Of a stretch of DNA of 33,179 bases, positions 15,784 to 25,442 are shown in pieces. How positions within the stretch are numbered: position 1 is the stretch's first letter; every line of letters starts with the position of its first letter. This stretch comes from Desulfobulbaceae bacterium (GTDB lineage Bacteria; Desulfobacterota; Desulfobulbia; Desulfobulbales; SURF-16): contig QKJV01000483.1 in assembly GCA_003249165.1 (NCBI GenBank), positions 1 to 33,179 of the forward strand, read 5' to 3'. The notes under the pieces were generated by a model. That model ran no database searches and was not told where the DNA came from. It worked only from the letters and a program-made list of their open reading frames with translations. The translations under genes and the position numbers were made by a program.

Positions 15784-17264
15784 CTCAGGGTTCGCCTCAC
15801 CGCATCCTGCCAGCCCTTGTATTTGCGCTGTCTCACCTCCTCTTCAAGTGAGGGGGTGAATTGTGTGTCCTTTTGCCAGCCGCCGCCAAAACTCTCCGGC
15901 GCACTGAATATTCCCTTGTATAGTCCTGCCAGATAGGCTGCCCCAAGTGCGGTGGTTTCCAGGATTTTTGGCCTGTCCACCGGTGCATCCAGGATATCTG
16001 CCAGAAACTGCATGGTATAATCCGAGGCGACCATGCCTCCATCAACCCGCAGGACAGTTTTCTCGGATACAGACCAATCTTTGCGCATCGCATCGAGCAG
16101 ATCTCGCGTCTGGTAACAGACCGATTCAAGGGCAGCCCGCGATAATTCTGCAGGTCCAGTTGCTCTTGTAATACCAAAGATAGCTCCCCTCGCCTCACTG
16201 TCCCAGTGCGGTGCACCAAGCCCCGTGAAAGCAGGCACCAGATACACGTCCTGACTTATATCGGCCTGCCTTGCCAGCTTGCCGGTTTCGTCTGCCCTTT
16301 CTATCAGCCCCATGGCATCACGCATCCATTGCACAGCTGCCCCTGCAACAAAGATTGAGCCCTCAAGCGCATAGGTTACCTTGCCGCCAAGGCGGTACCC
16401 GATGGTGCTTAGCAGGCGATTATTTGATCTGACAAGGTTTTCACCGGTGTTCAAAACCACAAAACAGCCGGTTCCATAGGTTGATTTCACCATGCCCGGC
16501 ACAAAACATGCCTGCCCGATGAGTGCTGCCTGCTGATCACCGGCCACACCGGTAACCTGAATCTGACTGCCCAGCCACTGCTTATCAATACAGCCAAAAT
16601 CAGCAGCACAGTCTTTCACCTCAGGAAGCAGTGAAACCGGAATGGTAAAAAGTTTCAGTAAATCTTCATCCCAACACTGTTCGCTTATGTTATAGAGCAT
16701 CGTCCTCGATGCGTTGGTTGCATCAGTTGCATGAACCTTCCCCCCTGTCAGCCTCCACAACAGATAGGTATCGACAGTACCGAAAAGCAGCTCACCTTTC
16801 TCTGCTTTTTCTCTTGCTCCTTCAACATGATTGAGCATCCACTGAATTTTGGTCGCTGAAAAATAGGCATCGAGCAGCAATCCTGTCTTCTTCGTTATCA
16901 TCTCTTCAACCTTCTCAGATCGAAGGCTATCACAGATTGGCGAAGTCCGCCGATCCTGCCAGACAATGGCGTGGTAAATCGGCTTCCCGGTCTTTTTATC
17001 CCAGACGATGGTCGTCTCTCGCTGGTTGGTGATACCGGCAGCAACAATATCAGAGGCTTTAAGTCCGGCTTTGTCGATGGCTTTTCTGCAACTCTCCAGG
17101 CTGGTAAGAAAAATCTCTTCAGGATCATGCTCAACCCAGCCCGACTGCGGAAAATACTGGGTGAATTCCTGCTGAGCTACAGATACTATTTGGAGGTCTC
17201 CATCAAAGATTATTGCACGGCTTGATGTCGTTCCCTGATCGATTGCAAGAAGGTAGTCAGTCAT
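15780..17264 (-). CDS. glpK: Glycerol kinase
   Basis: The product of 494 residues is a full-length FGGY-family glycerol kinase, which phosphorylates glycerol to glycerol 3-phosphate with ATP in the cytoplasm. The N terminus [18 protein letters not shown] carries the phosphate-binding DQGTTSSR motif. Other family landmarks are [19 protein letters not shown], the [10 protein letters not shown] segment and [11 protein letters not shown]-like text ([15 protein letters not shown]), and the adhesion region [11 protein letters not shown] chose ATG 17264 over an earlier ATG at 17315 because GGAG lies seven bases before it and alignment of glycerol kinases begins there. No glpF or glpD is adjacent, so it looks like a stand-alone gene. 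Confidence 0.96.
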   Translation of the reverse strand: MTDYLLAIDQGTTSSRAIIFDGDLQIVSVAQQEFTQYFPQSGWVEHDPEEIFLTSLESCRKAIDKAGLKASDIVAAGITNQRETTIVWDKKTGKPIYHAIVWQDRRTSPICDSLRSEKVEEMITKKTGLLLDAYFSATKIQWMLNHVEGAREKAEKGELLFGTVDTYLLWRLTGGKVHATDATNASRTMLYNISEQCWDEDLLKLFTIPVSLLPEVKDCAADFGCIDKQWLGSQIQVTGVAGDQQAALIGQACFVPGMVKSTYGTGCFVVLNTGENLVRSNNRLLSTIGYRLGGKVTYALEGSIFVAGAAVQWMRDAMGLIERADETGKLARQADISQDVYLVPAFTGLGAPHWDSEARGAIFGITRATGPAELSRAALESVCYQTRDLLDAMRKDWSVSEKTVLRVDGGMVASDYTMQFLADILDAPVDRPKILETTALGAAYLAGLYKGIFSAPESFGGGWQKDTQFTPSLEEEVRQRKYKGWQDAVRRTLS

Positions 17265-17440
17265 TCTTATTCTCCGTAACGGCAGGTTGCTGCTTAGTGT
17301 CTGGAAAACAATCATCGAACCTAAAATAATACTCTTTATAGATTTTTCTTAACTCTTTTTTCTTAAGATTTGTAGATCGGGTTTCTTATTTTCTGCGCCA
17401 TTACCATCCAATTCCGTCAGGGTGTTTTCATCAATCCTTC

Positions 17441-19408
17441 TCACTTCGGTACAAGTAGAGCGATTCCATTATCCCCGTGAAAAAATATTTCCTCAACGCG
17501 GAAATCGTCAAGCCTGTTTTCCTTCAGCTGTGTGAAATCAATACCAGGCAAAAATTTCGTCCCTACGTTGCCACTTTTTTCTTTTTTCATACGCAATATA
17601 AGAGCAGTGCACGCATATTTATCACAGTATTCCTTAATCGCAGGCATCGTTGTTCTGCGATATTTTTTACCCGGCCAAGGAATTTTATCCGCATACCCAT
17701 CGATGTTATACATCATATAATATGCTTGTGAGGACGTTTGCCAAAACTCTGGATAAATAATTGCCCCATGCGGAATCCCTTTATCCTTGAGGAATTTGAC
17801 AAGATCATTGAAAGGATAATAGGGAAGAGACGAAAATCGCCCCGTCGCAGCTGGAAAGATACCATAAGCAGGGACGCTGCTGTGCCATATCAACAGAGAA
17901 CTGAAAGAAAGAACTCCGATGCATAGCAGGAGCACATACTGCGACAAGCTCTTATTAGAAAATATGCCAAGAAAATTTGCCGCGATTATAGCCAGAAACG
18001 GTATAAACAAAACCGTAAATCGGAAAGTTGGAATACAATCCGGTCTATCGCCGGTAAACAGCAGGTAAAGAGCCAACAGGTATATACATGCAACTAGGCC
18101 TGCAAGGGAACGTTTGATAAGAGATGCAACTAAACCCAAACAGAACAACACAGTAATAGGCCAGGAAAGCAGCTGAGGAAGAATCCTCATATAAGCCGTC
18201 AGATACTTAATATTGAGGAAATTAGCCGATAAAAAATGATAGGGCCTGACATCCCTAGTTATATAGATCCATGGCAGAATCGCCAGACCAATTGAGGCAC
18301 ATAAAAGCAGCCATAACAGAATAGACAGCCACATTTTACTTCTGTCGGCCCACCATAGTCTATTTGTTACGCAATACAGCAAAACGAAAATTACAGAAAC
18401 AAACAACATAACCCCAACAGGCCTTCTATGCAAAAATCCTGCTATTATTGCAAATGCCACAACCAAGAGGTGCTGATGCCTATCCTCCTGCAAATAACGT
18501 ATAAGATAATACATTCCCAGAGTCAGAAAAAACGCCCCTCCCATTTCTCGGTAATCGAGGTGCCCATAGATGAAAAAGAGCGGACAGCACAAACACACTA
18601 AAACCCCGCAGACACCTATCTTCCAGTTATCGGAACTATTTCCTCGCAATATTCTGTAGACATAATAGCCGGTACCAAGAAAAAAAAAGCTGGAAGGAAA
18701 ACGAGCACCAAATTCATTTTCTCCAAAAAGCGTAAAACTTAAACTCGCGAGAATCGTCCCAATTGGAGGCCACCGTTTACCAAGACCGATTCCTGTCTTT
18801 GTTTCATCCAGCAGTTCATAAAACAGCCAAAAAAGAAGGACAACAAGCAAAAATACGCCTACTAAAAATACTATGAAGTTTACGATCTTCGATTTAGAAA
18901 ATGATATAGATTTTGGAGCATCTGCAGGAAATACTAAAAAGGACAGTATCCCTGCAAGACAGGCAAACGTAACAAATAGAGCAAAAAGCAGTAGTCCTGG
19001 AGTCTCCTGATATTGTTTAAAATTCCACAACTGATCGCTCACATGCACCGGTTCATCCGGACCGGAGAAAATTGGCAAACCAATATAGTAAAAATGGCCG
19101 AGCAAGAAGCATAGGCCTCCAAAAAAAAGAATCCAAACCTCAAACCTACACAATGCTTTATTAGGCTTTTTATTGTCTATATCAAGATGATGGATTGTCC
19201 ACATGGTCAGTCGCAACAAGAGGACCATGGAAAACACATATAATGCTGCTGTTATGATAAATTCTTCCGAACTAAAGTTTAATAACTTCCAGGAAGGATA
19301 AATAAAATAGCAAAACAGAACTGTGAGAACAATAAGGGTAACAGGATGTCTTAAGCGAGATACCCTGTGCAAAATGGGAGATACATAATGATACACACCC
19401 GTTTCCAT
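17441..19408 (-). CDS. GT39-like (ArnT/PMT-type) membrane glycosyltransferase
   Basis: The 655-residue protein has a long series of hydrophobic helices (roughly a dozen) and a soluble C-terminal domain, the plan of PMT/ArnT-type glycosyltransferases that use polyprenyl-phosphate sugars outside the cytoplasmic membrane. The first periplasmic loop contains GPDEPVHVSD, matching the catalytic acidic residue region of the GT39/GT83 group, and GENEFGARFPSSFFFLG, a typical second-helix motif. I start it at ATG 19408, where the A is shared with the TAA stop of the preceding gene, indicating coupling; a longer frame to 19474 lies inside that gene. The upstream GT2 enzyme could make its lipid-linked sugar donor. 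The gene is AT-rich relative to the Hdr region. Confidence 0.8.
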   Translation of the reverse strand: METGVYHYVSPILHRVSRLRHPVTLIVLTVLFCYFIYPSWKLLNFSSEEFIITAALYVFSMVLLLRLTMWTIHHLDIDNKKPNKALCRFEVWILFFGGLCFLLGHFYYIGLPIFSGPDEPVHVSDQLWNFKQYQETPGLLLFALFVTFACLAGILSFLVFPADAPKSISFSKSKIVNFIVFLVGVFLLVVLLFWLFYELLDETKTGIGLGKRWPPIGTILASLSFTLFGENEFGARFPSSFFFLGTGYYVYRILRGNSSDNWKIGVCGVLVCLCCPLFFIYGHLDYREMGGAFFLTLGMYYLIRYLQEDRHQHLLVVAFAIIAGFLHRRPVGVMLFVSVIFVLLYCVTNRLWWADRSKMWLSILLWLLLCASIGLAILPWIYITRDVRPYHFLSANFLNIKYLTAYMRILPQLLSWPITVLFCLGLVASLIKRSLAGLVACIYLLALYLLFTGDRPDCIPTFRFTVLFIPFLAIIAANFLGIFSNKSLSQYVLLLCIGVLSFSSLLIWHSSVPAYGIFPAATGRFSSLPYYPFNDLVKFLKDKGIPHGAIIYPEFWQTSSQAYYMMYNIDGYADKIPWPGKKYRRTTMPAIKEYCDKYACTALILRMKKEKSGNVGTKFLPGIDFTQLKENRLDDFRVEEIFFHGDNGIALLVPK

Positions 19409-20880
19409 TAAATAAATTTGATTCTTCTTATTGCCACTACCAGCATTTTCAGGAGCAGCCAACCACCTTCCCATCTGTTTATGTTCGTGTCTCCATACAC
19501 TCGGGCCTGATATCTAATGGGCATATCAATCATCTTGAGATTCTGTTTTGCCGCCCCAAAAATAAGGTCAAAATCTCCATACGGGTCAAATTCACCGAAA
19601 TATTCCCTGTTCGCAGCTATTTTTTCATAATCTGTACGATAAAGCACTTTTGTTCCGCACAAGGTATCTTTAATCGGCTGTCCTAAAGTGAAGGAAAAGC
19701 CAAGAGAAAAAAACTTATTCCCCAGAAGGTTCAAAAACCTCATGGCGTTATCCTCCATTGGATATACCAATCTGACACCATTGACAAATTCGCCGGTTCC
19801 CGATACCAGAGCATTATAAAAACGAGGTAAGTCTTCAGGCATAACTGTCATGTCAGCGTCAAGTATCATTAAGATATCATTTTGAGCTTTAGCAAATCCA
19901 AGACGGACGGCATCCCCCTTGCCTTTGCCGGGTTGTTTATAGAGACTGACAGGCAGTCGTGTATATTCTGCTATTTCCTGTTGTATAACATCATAAGTGT
20001 TGTCACTTGAACCTCCTTCAACAAAAATGATCTCTGTATCAGAACCCATTTTAGGGACTCTGCTTAAAATATCATTTATATGGCCGGCTTCATTGCGTGC
20101 AGCAACAATTACTGATACAGATTTGTCTGTTTGCTCATTTACCAATTGAAGTCTAGGCCGAGCAATAACAAAATGAGACAGGCAGAGATGACAAAATGGC
20201 CAGATTCGTGCAAGAAAAGTATTGAGAAAACCTCCTATCAAAGGGAGTTGTGTGGGAAAAATAATTTCATCTTGGCTACTCACAATATCAAAGCCGACTA
20301 TCTTGAACATATTTTTAACATCATGCATCGTAAACCAGTTCTGCAGAAGCAGATCATGCGCGACGCCGCATTTTCGCGCCAGCCGTATTATGGGTGACCA
20401 GAGATGACTTTGGAAATTGAAAACAATTCTGGTATGGGGTGTACATAAACGTTTAACCTGTTCTAGAACGCTTTGGACATCGTATACATCATTGATAAGA
20501 TCCGACAAGATGATGTAATCAAATGTTTCGGTCAAAGCATGTAAATCATGACCATCTAAACAATGAAACTTAAGATCTGGATATCGCTTTTGGGCTTGCT
20601 CAATTGCAACCTCAGAAAAATCAATACCTACCCCGTGAGAAGGAGAAAGAGCATTGAGCAAATCTCCCCTGAAGCATCCAATTTCCAGAATTTTACAATT
20701 TTCCGGAATATGCTGCCGGAAGAGATGGATCAGAAGATGTTGATATAACCTGGAAATAGTTTTTTGAACCGGTTTGAGAGCCCTTTCATTCCACTTAGCA
20801 ACCCGCCGCTCATTAAATTTTTCTCGATTACTTTCACTAATACTTTTTTCCGTAACTGCCGCCTGTCGATTTTCTATCAT
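19408..20880 (-). CDS. SAM methyltransferase fused to a GT2 (DPM-like) glycosyltransferase
   Basis: The 490-residue protein joins two domains. Residues about 25-200 are a class I methyltransferase: the SAM-binding motif is ILEIGCFRGDLLNAL (64-78), followed by GIDFSEVAIEQA and a YIILSDLINDV segment. Residues about 257-490 are a family 2 glycosyltransferase like dolichyl- or polyprenyl-phosphate mannosyltransferases: SVIVAARNEAGHI at its start, EGGSSDNTYD, GKGDAVRLGF and the metal-binding DADMTV. It probably makes a polyprenyl-phosphate sugar used by the GT39-like protein encoded next. No Shine-Dalgarno sequence is evident before the ATG, and the upstream region is very AT-rich. Confidence 0.85.
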   Translation of the reverse strand: MIENRQAAVTEKSISESNREKFNERRVAKWNERALKPVQKTISRLYQHLLIHLFRQHIPENCKILEIGCFRGDLLNALSPSHGVGIDFSEVAIEQAQKRYPDLKFHCLDGHDLHALTETFDYIILSDLINDVYDVQSVLEQVKRLCTPHTRIVFNFQSHLWSPIIRLARKCGVAHDLLLQNWFTMHDVKNMFKIVGFDIVSSQDEIIFPTQLPLIGGFLNTFLARIWPFCHLCLSHFVIARPRLQLVNEQTDKSVSVIVAARNEAGHINDILSRVPKMGSDTEIIFVEGGSSDNTYDVIQQEIAEYTRLPVSLYKQPGKGKGDAVRLGFAKAQNDILMILDADMTVMPEDLPRFYNALVSGTGEFVNGVRLVYPMEDNAMRFLNLLGNKFFSLGFSFTLGQPIKDTLCGTKVLYRTDYEKIAANREYFGEFDPYGDFDLIFGAAKQNLKMIDMPIRYQARVYGDTNINRWEGGWLLLKMLVVAIRRIKFI

Positions 20881-22058
20881 TTTTGTATAATAGCTATGAT
20901 ACAGAATTTAAATTAAACAGAGAATAATATGCTCTTGATTTCTGTTGTATAAGAGCAAAAAGTTAACATATACGGTTCTTGATATGCAATTATGAATAGC
21001 AATCTCATTATAAATTTTTCCATATTCAAGTCAAACCGAGAACAAATTCATTCACCTGCTAAAACTAGTTCATTTTTATAACAACATAAAGTTGTAGAAC
21101 TGGGTCGACTCATATAATCGGACGTCTTTTTCTTATAAATTTATCCAGTTGAGGCTCAAAACAACAATTTTCTTGACGATTTGTCTTTTTACAGGAACTG
21201 TCGGTCATGCTCAACCCCAAGAGATGTATCTAAGTTTGCAAAATCTTTCCTCAATCATTGAAGATTGGACCAGTAGAGTGTCCACATAAACACATCTGTA
21301 CAAATTTTCAATCCTAAATACCGGTTGAAAGCTCTGTGCCAGCCCTGCAAATTTTCTGAAGAAACAATGAAACATCTGTCTCTGTCAATTGCTATCATGG
21401 AGACTGGACAGGAAAACTATCTTGATGACAAACCTTTTATAGTAACTGCAAGAGAGCAGATGATTTTTGATAACAACCTGTGTCCACAGGATACACACCT
21501 ATTGTCGCAAACTCATGTTTAATATCCCTGATTCATGATGAGGGGTCAGTTAGTACTGGAAAAGTGTGTTCCGTCCGCCTTCCTTTAGCGCTTGAGTCAC
21601 AAGCCAGAAGCAATATAGTATTTGAGGATATTAAACAACCCATTGTACGTTCAAGGCGACTATTGCTGCAGTTTTATTTAAGCTTAAAGCTATAGTTAAA
21701 AAACTTGGCTATTCCCAATAATCTGCTCAAATATCACAACATTTTATTCAAATCTATTCAAAGTTTTCTTTCCAATCCCTGCTTATAGACTAAACCGCTC
21801 ATCTATTTGCATCTATCGACGGGGAAACCTTCACTGGAATAGCTTTTCATTGGTGAAAAAGCAGAATAACAAAGATTGGATTGGGTAAAATCAACGATAA
21901 AAATTTGCAAAAAAGAAAACCACTGGCTTTTACCTTAAAAAACGTGCAGTTATTGATTTAAAGATTTTACGCTCTATTTATTTCATAGAGGCTGGTTACG
22001 GCTTTTATTAAAAGACATCCGTAAACAAACCGATCCAACCCCGACTGAAAGTTAAATC
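20881..22058. other. 1.2-kb AT-rich stretch without an intact gene
   Basis: No reading frame over about 70 codons with a ribosome site occurs here. Parts of two short frames (21325-21522 and 21480-21695) may be remains of a sensor kinase, listed separately. No hairpin terminator, tRNA or repeat array is evident. The stretch separates the glycan pair from the secreted-protein genes and may be a scar of gene loss. Confidence 0.5.
21325..21695 (+). pseudogene. Possible decayed histidine-kinase C terminus
   Basis: Two overlapping frames seem to continue one another after a frameshift. The first ends with MIFDNNLCPQDT, reminiscent of the F box IFxPFFTTKxT of histidine kinase ATPase domains. The second continues with TGYTPIVANSCLISLIHD, then EGSVST and CSVRLPLALES, which resembles the G2 box TGLGLxIV, the HGGxIxVxS strand and the closing RLPL. 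Key glycines are lost (TGYTP in place of TGLGL) and no start or ribosome site is present. The resemblance is by eye only, so this is a tentative call. Confidence 0.3.
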
Positions 22059-22844
22059 CTAAAATCTATAGGAAAATCCTAAAACAACGCCGTCCTGGTA
22101 GACGTCATAAAGAAAATCTCCATCTTCGTAGTCAACGTCCAGATATCGGTAGCCTATGGTGGTTGAGATTGATTCAGTCCACTGATAACCGAGGTTGAGA
22201 TTTACATCCCACATAAAATCCGACCCAACACCAAAGCCGCCTAAGAACACAAAGCCACTGGCAAAAAAGTTTGAGTCTCCAATCATTGAAAACCCTCTAA
22301 ATCCCACAATTGGGTCGATCCAGTGCTCTCTGTTGTCTATGGAGTAATATCCGGCAGGGCCACCATGCAGCGCCAGTTCTGAGTCTACTGACCAGTAGCG
22401 TGCTCCGACAAGGCCGTCGACATATGCATTTCCCTTGTTTAAAAAACGATAAAAACCTGACGCCGAAACAATCCAGGAGGTGGTTCGTGAGGAAAGGGTA
22501 GTGAAGACCTGACCCGGGGTTGCTGAATCGCTTTCAATATCTGTATAGACGACATCGGAAGAAATACCGAAGGAGCCTTTCCTGGCTTCGCCCAACAGCA
22601 TAAACGCGCCTTTGATATTACCAAGGACATCATCATAAAAATTGACATCAATGTCAGCCGTCGGCAGTCCTGGCTGGGTTGCAACACTGCCGCTCTGGCC
22701 TGATAGCCAGGCGTATGGTGCAAGATGAAATGCCCAGGAATCCGGGTCGTTTTCGGTTGCGCTTGAAAGGCTCGGTGCCTGGAAGGTGCAGATTAAACTT
22801 ACCACGGCTAGGATACAAACACGGTACTGGAACAAGAGATTCAT
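22059..22844 (-). CDS. Predicted outer-membrane beta-barrel protein
   Basis: The 261-residue protein begins with a signal peptide (basic start, hydrophobic stretch to SLSSATENDP). The mature part shows alternating hydrophobic and polar residues, many aromatic residues, repeated GYRY/GYQW-type strands, and ends in FSYRF with the terminal Phe expected by the BAM machinery. The stretch AFHLAPYAWLSGQSGSV matches small OmpA/OmpW-like barrels annotated as hypothetical outer-membrane proteins. AAGGAG seven bases before the ATG supports the start. It follows two DUF1254/DUF1214 genes on the same strand with a 49-base gap and may share their transcript. The ligand or pore role is unknown. Confidence 0.8.
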   Translation of the reverse strand: MNLLFQYRVCILAVVSLICTFQAPSLSSATENDPDSWAFHLAPYAWLSGQSGSVATQPGLPTADIDVNFYDDVLGNIKGAFMLLGEARKGSFGISSDVVYTDIESDSATPGQVFTTLSSRTTSWIVSASGFYRFLNKGNAYVDGLVGARYWSVDSELALHGGPAGYYSIDNREHWIDPIVGFRGFSMIGDSNFFASGFVFLGGFGVGSDFMWDVNLNLGYQWTESISTTIGYRYLDVDYEDGDFLYDVYQDGVVLGFSYRF

Positions 22845-22893
22845 GACTGACTCCTTTTCATAGTAATTTTTTTGTTTGAAAATTTTATCATTG

Positions 22894-23937
22894 TTATTTT
22901 ACGGGTTCAATATTTGGAAATTTCCAGGAGCCATCCAAAATCGCCCTGCGCGGCTTGTACATCCTTACAGCATAGTTCCAGCCGTTGGTAATTGGCAGAT
23001 AGTTGATACTCTTGGGATTACCGCCAAAGTGAAAGGTGTATGAGCCGTCTTCGTTTGGCTTAGCGGAAAAGTTGTTGTAGCTGTTTATACCGAGATCGTT
23101 TGCCTCGAGATAGCCTTCGTCGTTATAGACGGTAATAGACCAGAAGGCATCTACAGGAACGTCTTTCACTGTCACCATATACGCTGTTTTCCCGTCGTTC
23201 CTATCGACGCTGTCGATGATGTAGGAGGCGGCTGTTCGTGGCAGCCCGCCCCATCCAGCCGCTGCACCGACCAGATAATCGACAGGACGTACTTCGTCTT
23301 TGCGACCGAATGCGTAAGATGCGTCGAATCCCAGGACAGCGAGGTCGTTAAGAGCCCTGCGTGCAATAGTGAGTTGATCCTTGTTCCAGTTCGGTGCCTC
23401 AAATGGTCCCCTACCACCGCCACTGATTTCGATCTTGTCCTGGACGGCATGAGCCTTGGGTAGGTCATCGGGGTCGCCGGCGTTATAAAAGGTTCGTATA
23501 GTTACGTAAGAAAAGCGGGTGCCAACCGAATCCTCAGTCAATTCATAGCTCCCTGGTTTAGATTCAACGAACATATAATGATCCTGATTGACCACGTGCA
23601 TGGACATGTAACGCCCATCAACCTCCGGCAGCGTAATTGTAACGGGTTTGGAAAGATCCAGTATCGTGCTGGAGTAGAGGGTATCCTGGTTCATGCGGAT
23701 AACAGGCTGGTTGTCAGGTGTGGTTGGGTTGCGCAAATGCCTGAACTTGCCGAAGCTTGCGCCGGAAGCGTTCATATTGACCCTGATCATATGATCCGAC
23801 TCAGCCCGTACGAAGTTTTCCACTGTCACCTGCTCACTGGCACTTACTGAGACTGCTGCAGACACAAAAATTAAGATTGTAACGGCAAAAATAGCCTTTA
23901 ACCTACTGATTATATATATATTCTCTGTTGTTTTCAT
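22894..23937 (-). CDS. Secreted DUF1254/DUF1214 protein (shorter paralogue)
   Basis: Starting at ATG 23937, the product is 347 residues with a signal peptide (LKAIFAVTILIFVSAAVSVSASEQ). The frame is open to 24063, but that extension lacks a signal at its N terminus and AGGA lies seven bases before 23937. The N-terminal part (RMNQDTLYSSTILDLSKPVTITLPEVDGRY) is the DUF1254 pattern and the C-terminal part (VPVDAFWSITVYNDEGY with FHFGG and MYKPRRAILDGSWKFPNI) is DUF1214. These proteins are periplasmic or surface proteins of unclear function. It is a diverged paralogue of the next gene upstream, 92 bases away, and probably lies in one operon with it and the beta-barrel gene. Confidence 0.85.
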   Translation of the reverse strand: MKTTENIYIISRLKAIFAVTILIFVSAAVSVSASEQVTVENFVRAESDHMIRVNMNASGASFGKFRHLRNPTTPDNQPVIRMNQDTLYSSTILDLSKPVTITLPEVDGRYMSMHVVNQDHYMFVESKPGSYELTEDSVGTRFSYVTIRTFYNAGDPDDLPKAHAVQDKIEISGGGRGPFEAPNWNKDQLTIARRALNDLAVLGFDASYAFGRKDEVRPVDYLVGAAAGWGGLPRTAASYIIDSVDRNDGKTAYMVTVKDVPVDAFWSITVYNDEGYLEANDLGINSYNNFSAKPNEDGSYTFHFGGNPKSINYLPITNGWNYAVRMYKPRRAILDGSWKFPNIEPVK

Positions 23938-24029
23938 ATCATTATCCTGAAAATTAGATTCTTTACCAGATTGAAATGCTGCAGCATGCGGCAAAGTTTC
24001 GTTGTCTTGAGTTGTCATGATCATTTTCA

Positions 24030-25442
24030 TTATTGAATCCGTTTCAGCGACGGCTTTTTCCAAATGCCAGTAAGCGCTTCATCCTTTGGCCAATATAGAC
24101 GCATTACTGCAACAAACGGCCCCTTAGGGGCTGGGAGCCAGTTGGGTTCTTTATTTTTCCCTGGAGAGTCATGCTGCAGGTAAAGAGTAATTCCGCCGTC
24201 AACATCACGGATAAAGTTCGGCAGCATAGGGGAGTTGAGCAGATAGCGATTAAGCGGGTTCGATACCAGCAGGCTTGCAGGCAATTCATACATCGTGAGC
24301 GACCAGAAGGCGTTGACAGGCGGAAGTTCATCAGGACCAAAATGCAGGGTATAACTGTGCGCTCCGCTGGGATCATGTCCATCGCTATCGACCATGTATG
24401 AAGGATAAATTGCCTCTTCAGCACTGTTGCCCCAAATACCAAGAACAGCGGCTGCCATGCGAAAGAGATAATTACCCTTGAGGTGCTCCCTTGTACCGAA
24501 GATGTCTCTAGAGTCAAACCTGCCTGCTTCAAATTCTTTTTTCAGCTTGGCGAAATCATCCCAGGCATCGGCAATTCCCTGGCCGATTGCAGCCTGGATT
24601 TCCGGTGAAAATTTATTCCAGTCAAATGTCTTACCGGCACCGATATCAAGTTTTGCAAAACGGGCCATAAGTTCTTTTTCCGATGAATTTACGGGGCAGA
24701 ATTGCAGCACGAAATTCAATTGCTGAAAGATCTCGGGCGATTTCGTTAATGCATCACGCGTCAGAGGCTTGTGGAAGTTAATTTCCAGTGCAGACTGAGG
24801 TGCAGGATGACCGAGAAACTCTGAGAGAGGTTGAGCCTTATAGCCAGCCTGAACAGCTTTCACATTTTCGATATCTTCTGGAGAGAAAAGCTGGGTACGG
24901 TAGATAGCAACTACTAATTCCGTTTCGGAACGGATCACTTTTGTAATGCCATCTGGCACGTTGCCTTGCCATTTAGGCCCGGCGATCAGAAAACGACCTC
25001 CATCATTGCCGGTCGTTCGACTGCCAATATAATCAAAGTTAAAAGTATAAAGATCGATGAGCTGGATACTGAAGTAGCGCGCCTTTTCAATCATCGGCAC
25101 GGTCAAAACAAAAGGTTCGGTACGCAGATCGAGCCCCAGCCAGCTGTAGGGCGTGTCGGAGTTGGGAGTTTGAACAGCTTTATCGTCCGGAGTGTAAACC
25201 CGGGCCAGGTTTTTGAGATTGTTCCAGGGTGTCTTGTAATCGGGATTTGTCTGATCAATGAAAGATCCGTTAAGAATGCGGTAGCTGTCCACCATCGGAT
25301 TGGCGTAGATATAAGCCTCTTTGGCTATGACTCTTGCTTCCTCGGAGGTGACGGCTGTTTGAGCCTGTGCATTTTGCAAAACAACCAGTGCCAGTAATGC
25401 CGCGGTACAGAACACTGTTTTCATCAAGCTGGCTTTTTGCAT
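24030..25442 (-). CDS. Secreted DUF1254/DUF1214 protein (longer paralogue)
   Basis: The 470-residue product has a signal peptide ending at AQAQ (about residue 28). DUF1254 features follow: EEARVIAKEAYIYANPMVDSYRIL, then NSDTPYSWLGLDLRTEPFVLTVP and YFSIQLIDLYTFNFDYIGSRTTGNDGG. The C-terminal DUF1214 half has YTLHFGPDELPPVNAFWSLTMY and NRYLLNSP, ending in LYWPKDEALTGIWKKP. AGGAG lies five bases before ATG 25442. The family is widespread and often encoded in tandem pairs, as here; no enzymatic role is established to my knowledge. The 94-codon ORF upstream overlaps its start by 19 bases. Confidence 0.9.
   Translation of the reverse strand: MQKASLMKTVFCTAALLALVVLQNAQAQTAVTSEEARVIAKEAYIYANPMVDSYRILNGSFIDQTNPDYKTPWNNLKNLARVYTPDDKAVQTPNSDTPYSWLGLDLRTEPFVLTVPMIEKARYFSIQLIDLYTFNFDYIGSRTTGNDGGRFLIAGPKWQGNVPDGITKVIRSETELVVAIYRTQLFSPEDIENVKAVQAGYKAQPLSEFLGHPAPQSALEINFHKPLTRDALTKSPEIFQQLNFVLQFCPVNSSEKELMARFAKLDIGAGKTFDWNKFSPEIQAAIGQGIADAWDDFAKLKKEFEAGRFDSRDIFGTREHLKGNYLFRMAAAVLGIWGNSAEEAIYPSYMVDSDGHDPSGAHSYTLHFGPDELPPVNAFWSLTMYELPASLLVSNPLNRYLLNSPMLPNFIRDVDGGITLYLQHDSPGKNKEPNWLPAPKGPFVAVMRLYWPKDEALTGIWKKPSLKRIQ

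Noticed and set aside
17320-17400. T-rich stretch with CTTAA/TTAAG after the GT39-like gene as a terminator
   Set aside because: The stem is only five A/T-rich pairs with a 10-base loop; not convincing.
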